Source: Hydrangea macrophylla
Lineage: Eukaryota > Streptophyta > Magnoliopsida > Cornales > Hydrangeaceae
DNA length: 64,000 nt
Direction: 5' to 3'
Assembly: GCA_033977485.1 (NCBI GenBank)
Contig: CM066998.1
Span: 27,157,501-27,221,500 of the forward strand
Under the pieces are notes generated by a model that did not search any database, was not told the DNA's origin, and saw only the letters and a program-made list of their open reading frames with translations. Shown here in pieces: positions 25,601 to 34,600 of this stretch; the stretch's first letter is position 1; every line of letters begins with the position of its first letter. Position numbers and translations under genes: made by a program.

Positions 25601-28600
25601 AATATATGAGTATATATGTACACTACACACACAACACATGTCAATAAAACACACACAAATATATAAATTCCGTTTTTTTTTATGGGCTCACAAAAGAGAC
25701 TCATATGAGCCCAGAATGCAGTACAAAGTGTTAAAATGAGTAGCCCAATGGGTACCCATGACCCCGGTACTAGGTTTTAATGTTAATTACATTATTTAAC
25801 ACATTTGCGGGCCTGTAAACACTATATAACAAAAATACATATCAACCCTTCACTTTTTTTTTTAACAAATATAAACTAATATAATATAACACTCAAACAA
25901 AACGCGCTCACTCATGATTTAATTTATATGTCCACCAAACACTTAAATTTTTCAAACACATGTCTTACATAGGCACACTCATATATCATTGCTAAATGAA
26001 AAAAAAATTAATTAAAATAATTATTTACACACTTAAAAATTTTAGGGTTGTTACACCAAAGTTCACCTAATGTACGGTGAAACGGTCGAGACTAAACCAT
26101 TTGGGGACCAAACGGCGCAAAGAAAGCCATTGGAGATGGCACGACCCAAGATGTGCCGTTTGACATAAGGAGCAAACATTAGACATATTTGAGAAATATT
26201 CTAGTGTATGCTAATGTATTGTTGAGAATGGAGGAAACAGTTTACCCAATGCCGTTTGATATTGAAACGGCTCGCAGAGAGCCGTTTGGTCACCAAACGA
26301 TCTTCACAAAGCCATTATGTGATTACACCATTACAAGCCGACATTTCTTCGTACCACAACTTAGCCTAAGTTAAAGCTAAGTTTCTCTCCACCACTATGG
26401 ATGCTCATTGCTCTCTGAAAATAAAGGGCTTCAACTTGTTTCGAGAGTGCAATTTACCCTTCAGAGACTGAAAGTCGAAGTATGATTACAAAACTTTAGT
26501 TGCAGTAATTTATCAATGCTACGGTTAGTTGGTGGTAACTAGTAAGCAGATGCGTGTAGTACAAATGTGACTTTCTTTCTTGAATTCACTCTCCATTGAA
26601 ACACACTTAAATCAAATGTCTATTGAATCTGGATGAATCATGTGCTCCCATATTCCGTGTGTCTGTCTGTAGCTGCATAAAACATTCATCACAAATCTAT
26701 GGTTGCTTTTTCTGTGATCTTTATGCTAGTTTGGTATAAATTTCTTGTTCATCTCTTACTTACAGGGCCTATCGTGCACTCTACATCCTCAACTGGATCT
26801 ATCGATATTTCACGGAGCAACTTTTCAGTCGATGGATATGTAAGCTAAAATCACTATTTGGTTCACATTGATGCATATGCTTTTTCTAACTTCATTCCTT
26901 TTCCTTCTCAGCTTGCATCTCTGGTCTTGTCCAGACTACTCTGTATGCAGATTTCTTCTACTATTATTTTCTCAGGTAATGAATTCTTGTATATCTTTAG
27001 ATTAAAAATATGGTTCTCAAATTTTTGTCCCAAATATGGTTCCCAACGTACATGGCAGTGGGACCATAATAAACTACTTCCAATGAAAATCAGGTGGTTC
27101 CACTATAATTGAATGTAATCCTAGCGTACTCATATATAACACCCACATTTGTGTTATTGCATTTGCATTACATTGTCATGCATGATAATGTGATGTGGCG
27201 TGTCTTATGACACATGGTTGAGTGAGTTTTGACTCACGAGTTGATTTGGGTGTCTGTATTAGAGAACCCTTTGAAACTATTGTGATTGAGGATTTATTGT
27301 TTGTGAAGTCTCTCCGAGTATGAGACGGTCACTGTAGAACATTTTAAATGTTTATCTGAAAATACATGTTTACCTGTGTATTTCAATATCTGTATTATTT
27401 TCTGTTTTAGAATTTATTTCTGTTGTTAGTTTTAGTATCCTGGTGAGAACGAATTAACATGCTATTAATTTGGTAGGCTAATTAGCAACTTCGGAAACGT
27501 CATGTAGAAATTCGCGTTTTAGCGACCAAACGAAACTTAGTCGAAAACTTTTATAATTTTGAGGTTTCACTCGTAAAGCTATGAATAAGCTGTATAGAAA
27601 GTTTCAGAGACTAATCAGGAGTTTGGAAAACTCGTGGGGAGATAAACGTAATTCCCAATAGTTTTGCCTATATATAGATAGAGATGAGTTGAGATATTTC
27701 ACAAAGCTTAACCTAAAGCTTAAGAAAGGAGGCCAAAAGGGGGGCTAGAGGGAGATTTTGTTGTTACAAGCTTTGCGACGCCAAACGACGACCTTCCGTC
27801 AGTTTGTTTTCTCCCAGATTTCATATTCGAGCTCCTCGAGGTAAGAGCTTCGTTTTGATACCTATTAGGGCCTGTTTGGCTAAGTTTTCCGAAAAGTTAT
27901 TTTCTAGAATTTTTCATAAAAGTTGATAAATGGAATTTTGATCCATAGGAATTGTACTAGACGGACTTCTGCACGTTCTTTGTGCACGGGTTTTCTTCAG
28001 ATTGAATTATAGGAGCGTTATTTGGAGGTGAGTGATTCAACTATGTTTTGGAATGATTTCTTGACATGTATTCATGTTTTGTGTGAATGGCATGTATTAA
28101 TTCTTAGAGATATATTGTGTAGTTCATATTGGGCATTTATATTGATAAGTAGGCTCAATAGCACGGTGATATGTTTTGATTACCGCGAGCATGGTGATAT
28201 GTATTTGAGCATGTTAAGTTGCTTATTTGGGTCAGAAGGAGCACGTGGTCACCGTGCCATTTTGTGGAACCGATATAGGCATTAAGGTTGCACGATTGAA
28301 GAGAAGAATCGTGGGTCTTACCCTTTCGCGTGGACTTATTGGCGAGGAGTCACGGGTTGGGAGTATGGACGGGCACGTGAGTCTCCGGCGACTAGTATGA
28401 ATTGTAGAGATGTGAATGCGGACATGTTTATCATTCATGTGCATATGTTGTTTTATCCACTAAGCATTAGCTTAAACAAATCGAAATATGTGTGGTTATT
28501 CAAATAACCATTTCAGGTGTAAATGCTGGCGAGGAATCGCAGAAGTGAGTACGTGGGTTGGGAGTTCTCTTGGAAGGCAACTTGAATGTAAATCTTGTAG

Positions 28601-31600
28601 TTTTGGGATAATAGGAATGTTGTAATAAGAATTTGGTTGTTTTAACCCATGTTTAATTTGGTATGTTAGAATGGATTTTAAACCGTTGTAATAGTTAGTG
28701 ACATGTTGTAATCCTGCTTTAGAAATATTTTAATACAGTTAGGATTACTTTGGGTTGAGTTTGGATGGAGTGGTTGATCATTGGTGAAAGTTAAAAAGCT
28801 TTTAAACTTGAAATTCTGCAGATTGGGCTGCTGCCGGGGGAGCAGTTGACTGGTCCTGTGTTCAGTCGACTGAACCCCTGTATCTGTTAGCTACTGCTTC
28901 TTATTATAGCAAAAGCAGTCGACTGGGCCCCACCTCAGTCGACTGGACCCCCAGCCTCAGTCGACTGGAATTGCTATTAAACATTGTGAAAACTCCCTGC
29001 CTTCTCCCGTCGACTGAGCAGTCGACTGAACCTTTGCTTTCGAAAATGTGTTTTGTTTTTCCGCTGTGTGTGTTCTTCAAACCTAATTTTGGGAACGTTA
29101 ATGAATTGGTTTAGCCTCGGTGGCGTGCCACTGGCTTCGTTTTCGCTATTGTGGGACCGGGCTGTGACATTTAGTGGTATCAGAGCATAAGTTTAGAGCC
29201 TTGGGAACGAGTGACGTTATATATGCTGAGTGACGTCGAGTGGAGTGTGTAATTGTGAAGATAATTGTTATCATTGTAGAAATGCTTCATGCATTAGCAT
29301 TTGTTGATTGTGATGAACTGTGCACATATATCTATATTGTGGCATAGCATGCATGGTCATTATGCATTGAACTCAACAGGGGAAATATTTGAAACATTAT
29401 GGCTGATCCACCAAGAGAATTATCACCGCATTCGCGGATGGACCAAATAGTGAATATGGTGGGAAATTTCATACAAGCGGTAAGTGAAAGAGAACAGATG
29501 AACGTTCAGCCTCCACAAGTGGAAATTCGTTATGTCAATGCACCATCGACACCGCGACCTTAACACACAATCGTGGAACAGTTTCATAAACAGAAACCGA
29601 CGTTGTATCATGGACAGGTTGACATAGACTTGGCCGATCATTGGATGATGGACATGGAAAGACATTTCCGTCAGGTAATATGTACCGATGAGGAGAAAAT
29701 TTTATGCGCATCCGATACGTTGATGGGCGAAGCATTGGATTGGTGGAATAACGTGCTTGAACAAGGGAAACCAATCACGTGGGAAGCATTTAAAGAAGAA
29801 TTCAACAAACGTTTCTTTCCGCAATCTGCTTATACTCATAAACGTCAAGAGTTTGCAAGTTTGATTCAGGGAGATATGACCGTGGGTGAGTATGTTTCTC
29901 GTTTCAATGCCTTGTTACGATATGGGAAAACTACCTTTCCGACTGATAGGGATAAAGCCCGTAAGTTTGAGGAAGGGCTTAGAGAGAATATCCGTGGCCG
30001 TGTAGACATGTTGCAACACCCGACCGTTTCTCTAGTCGAGGAAGCCGCCCGTATAGCTGAGAAGAGTGTCGACCGATATCGACAAGGACAACAAGGAAAG
30101 AGACCCAATGACAATAGGGGCAAGAGCCAAGGGAATGCGAAGAAACCGTTCACGCAAGGTTCAGGATCGAATATGGGTAGTCAATGAGGAAGTGTGTTTG
30201 TTGGAGATTCGAGACCGTTGTGCCCAACATGTAACCTGCGACACAGAGGAACCTGCTATCAATTGATCACTTGCTATATTTGTAAACAATTGGGGCATGT
30301 GTCTAGGAATTGTCCTTTGAATACAAATTCGACTACACCAAACACAACCTCGAACGCCAAGAGCTACAACCCAGAGATAAGAGGGAAATGTTTTGAGTGT
30401 GGCCAACTGGGGCATATAGCGAAGAATTGCCCAAGTAAAAGACAACCGGGAATGAGTACCGGGGCATCGAGTGTGCCAAGCGGATCAAGGGTAGAACCTC
30501 GAGTAGATAAAGGGAAAGGAGTGGCGCAACAACAAGGACGATATTTCCAGCTCAGGCCGGGGAATACGGATGATACCGTCGTATCAGGTATTCTTCCTAT
30601 TTGTTCGTATCCTGCACGTGTACTTATGGATTCTAGTTCAACGCATTCATTTGTGTCACGTGATTTTGTTAAGCATTTAACTGTTAAGTCAGAACCGCTA
30701 GGATATGACCTGTGTGTATCATTGCCTAGTAGTGAACCGCTAGTTACTTCTTCGATATTCAAGTCATGTGAGATCAAGATAGGTGATAAAGTTTTGAGCG
30801 TTGATTTGATTCCGTTGACAGTGAATTACTTTGATGTTATCTTGGGTATGGATTGGTTGTCGGTTAATCAAGCCAGAATCGATTGTGAACAGAAACGGGT
30901 TAGTTTCTATCCGTCAGGGCGAGAAGAGTTTACTTTTTAGGGTAAGGGAGTGATCGTACCGCCGTACTTGATATCGGCGATTCAAGCAAGTAAGATGTTG
31001 AAGAAGGGTTGTTCGGGTTTCTTATGTTCAATTATCGACACGCGAGTTCTTGGACCACTAATAGAAGAAATCTCAGTAGTTCGAGAATTTCCAGATGTTT
31101 TTCCCGATGAGTTACCCGACGTATTGATTGAAAGAAAGCTTGAGTTCACAATAGAAGTAGTACCAGGGTCACAACCGGTATCCAAAGCACCGTACTGAAT
31201 GGCACCGATAGAGTTGAAAGAATTGAAAGTTCAGTTAGAAGAACTGTTGGAGAAGGGTTTTATCCGACCGAGTGTTTCGCCGTGGGGAGCTCCAGTCTTG
31301 TTTGTGAAGAAGAAAGATGGAACAATGCGTATGTGCATCGATTACCGAGAGTTGAATAAGTTGACCGTCAAGAACAAGTATCCGTTGCCTCGAATAGATG
31401 ACTTGTTTGATCAGTTACAAGGGGCTCATGTATTTTCGAAGATCGACATGAGATCCGGTTACCATCAGTTGAAAGTCAAAGAGGAAGATGTTGAGAAGAC
31501 AGCTTTCAGGACTCGATATGGTCACTTTGAATTTTTGGTTATGCCGTTTGGAGTGACTAATGCACCAGCTGCTTTCATGGACTTGATGAACCGTGTTTTC

Positions 31601-34600
31601 AAGGATTACTTAGATGAGTTTGTCATTGTGTTCATAGATGACATCATAATCTACTCCAAAAGCGTAGAAGATCACGAGTATCATTTGCGATTAGCTTTAC
31701 AACGATTGCGTGAAAAGAGATTATTCGGCAAATTGAAGAAGTGTGAGTTTTGGTTGACAGAGATTGCTTTTCTTGGACATATTGTATCAGCTAAAGGAAT
31801 TTCTGTAGACCCTCAGAAGATAGAAGCAGTTACCAACTGGGTGAGACCAACGAATGTGACAGACATCCGAAGTTTCCTAGGATTAGCTGGGTATTATCGG
31901 AGATTTGTAAAAGACTTTTCGCGTATAGCAATGCCGATGACACAGTTAATGAGGAAAGATATTGCTTTTGTTTGGAGTCCAGAATGTGAAGAAAGTTTCC
32001 AAGAGTTGAAGGGTCGACTAGTGAAAGCACCAATATTAGCCGTTCCGTCAGGGACTGAAGGATTTATTATTTACAGTGATGCTTCATATAGAGGTTTAGG
32101 TTGCGTTCTTATTCAAGGTGATAAAGTCATTGCGTATGTGTCGAGACAACTTAGACCGCACGAGAAGAATTATCCAACACATGATCTAGAATTGGCCGCC
32201 GTGATTTTTGCATTGAAGATTTGGCATCATTATCTATACGGAGAGAAATGTGAGATCTATACGGATCACAAGAGTTTGAAGTACTTGTTTACACAACGAG
32301 ATTTGAATATGAGGCAAAGGAGATGGTTAGAGTTGATGAAGGACTATGACTTGTCAATTCAGTATCATCCGGGCAAGGCGAATGTCGTCGCCGATGCTCT
32401 TAGTCGCAATGTACCAACCAACACCGCATCAGAATTGACTTCTCAGAAAGAACTGATACGAGATATGGAGAATTTGGAGCTTGAAGTGATACAGAGGATT
32501 GAAAGTGGCTTGATGTCGACAATGGTGGCACAACCACTCTTGATTCACGAGATCGCAGAGAAACAACTTCAAGATGTGGCTTTGAAGAAGATTTGTAATG
32601 AGATTCCAATGGGCAAACAACCGGGATTCACATTTGAGAACAATGTGTTGAGATTGAGGGGTAGAATTTGTGTACCTAGTGAGAAAGATTTGAAGCAAAA
32701 CAACCTAGATGAAGCACACAACACAAAGTATACCGTTCACCCGGGAAGCACCAAGATGTATAGAGACTTGAGACATGTTTATTGGTGGCCGGGAATGAAG
32801 AGAGAAATAGCACGTTACGTTTCCTGTTGTACTAGTTGTCAACAAGTAAAGGCCGAACGCCAAGTACCCTCAGGATTGTTACAACCGTTACCGATAGCCG
32901 AGTGGAAATGGGAGCACATAACAATGGATTTTGTTAGTGGGTTTCCGAGATCGAAGAGATCGAACACTATTATTTGGGTGATTGTTGATCGTTTGACGAA
33001 GTCGTTGCACTTCCTACCGCTTTGAACAACTAAGCCAATGACGTTAGCTAAGTTGTATATTCGCGAAATTGTTAGACAACATGGTATCCTAGTTTCTATC
33101 ATTTCGGATAGGGATAGTAGTTTTACGTCGAGGTTTTGGAGAGCCATACAAGAAGCAATGGGTACCAAATTGCACTTTAGTACAGCTTTTCATCCTCAGA
33201 CCGATGGTCAATCAGAGAGAGTAATCCAGATTTTGGAAGACATGCTTCGGTTATGTGTACTTGATTTTCAGGGTGATTGGGAAGACCACCTGCCATTAAT
33301 TGAGTTCGCATATAACAACAGTTTTCAGTCGAGTATTGGAATGGCTCCTTATGAAGCTTTATATGGTCATGTATGTCGTTCACCGATTAGTTGGACGGAA
33401 GTCGGAGAAAGAATGATTGAAGGGCCGCAAATTGTACAAGAGACGACGGATAAGATAAAGGTAATTCGACAACGGTTACTGACAGCTCAGAGTAGGTATA
33501 AGAGTTATGCCGATAAGCGTAGGCGACCGTTGGAATTTGACGTGGGAGACTTAGTGTATTTGAAGGTGTCACCTTCAAAGGGAATAACCAGATTTGGTAG
33601 ATACGGGAAACTAAATCCGAGATATGTAGGACCTTTTGAAATCATTGGAAAGGTTGGACCTGTAGCTTATCGTTTGAACTTGCCGAGCGAGTATGCTCAA
33701 GTTCATAACGTGTTTCATGTATCGTTGTTACGCAAACAATTAGTGGAAGATAGAGATCAAGTAATGACTCCGACGCTGAATGAGATTCAGAGTGATTTAA
33801 CGTATGTTGCGTATCCGGTAGAGATCTTGGATCGGAAGGATCAAGTCTTACGAAATAAAGTAATATCGAAAGTGAAAGTGTTATGGCGTAGCCAAACTAC
33901 GGAAGAAATGACGTGGGAAATAGAAGATGAGATGCGTACTCAGTATCCGCACCTTTTCGAGACATGAGGTACAAGTTTGGGGACAAACTTCTTTTAAGGG
34001 GGAGAGTATTATAACACCCACATTTGTGTTATTGCATTTGCATTACATTGTCATGCATGATAATGTGATGTGGCGTGTCTTATGACACATGGTTGAGTGA
34101 GTTTTGACTCACGAGTTGATTTGGGTGTCTGTAGTAGAGAACCCTTTGAAACTGTTGTGATTGAGGATTTGTTATTTGTGAAGTCTCTTCGAGTATGAGA
34201 CGGTCACTGTAGAACATTTTAAATGTTTATCTGAAAATACATGTTTACCTGTGTATTTCAATATCTGTATTATTTTCTGTTTTAGAATTTATTTCTGTTG
34301 TTAGTTTTAGTATCCTGGTGAGAACGAATTAACACGCTATTAATTTGGTAGGCTAATTAGCAACTTCGGAAACGTCATGTAGAAATTCGCGTTTTAGCGA
34401 CCAAACGAAACTTAGTCGAAAACTTTTATAATTTTGAGGTTTCACTCGTAAAGCTATGAATAAGCTGTATAGAAAGTTTCAGAGACTAATTAGGAGTTTG
34501 GAAAACTCGTGGGGAGGTAAACGTAATTCCCAATAGTTTTGCCTATATATAGATAGAGATGAGTTGAGATATTTCACAAAGCTTAACCTAAAGCTTAAGA

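Noticed and set aside
30364..30777. 137-codon antisense frame over the Gypsy protease
   Set aside because: Shadow of gag-pol on the other strand; no protein-like features of its own.
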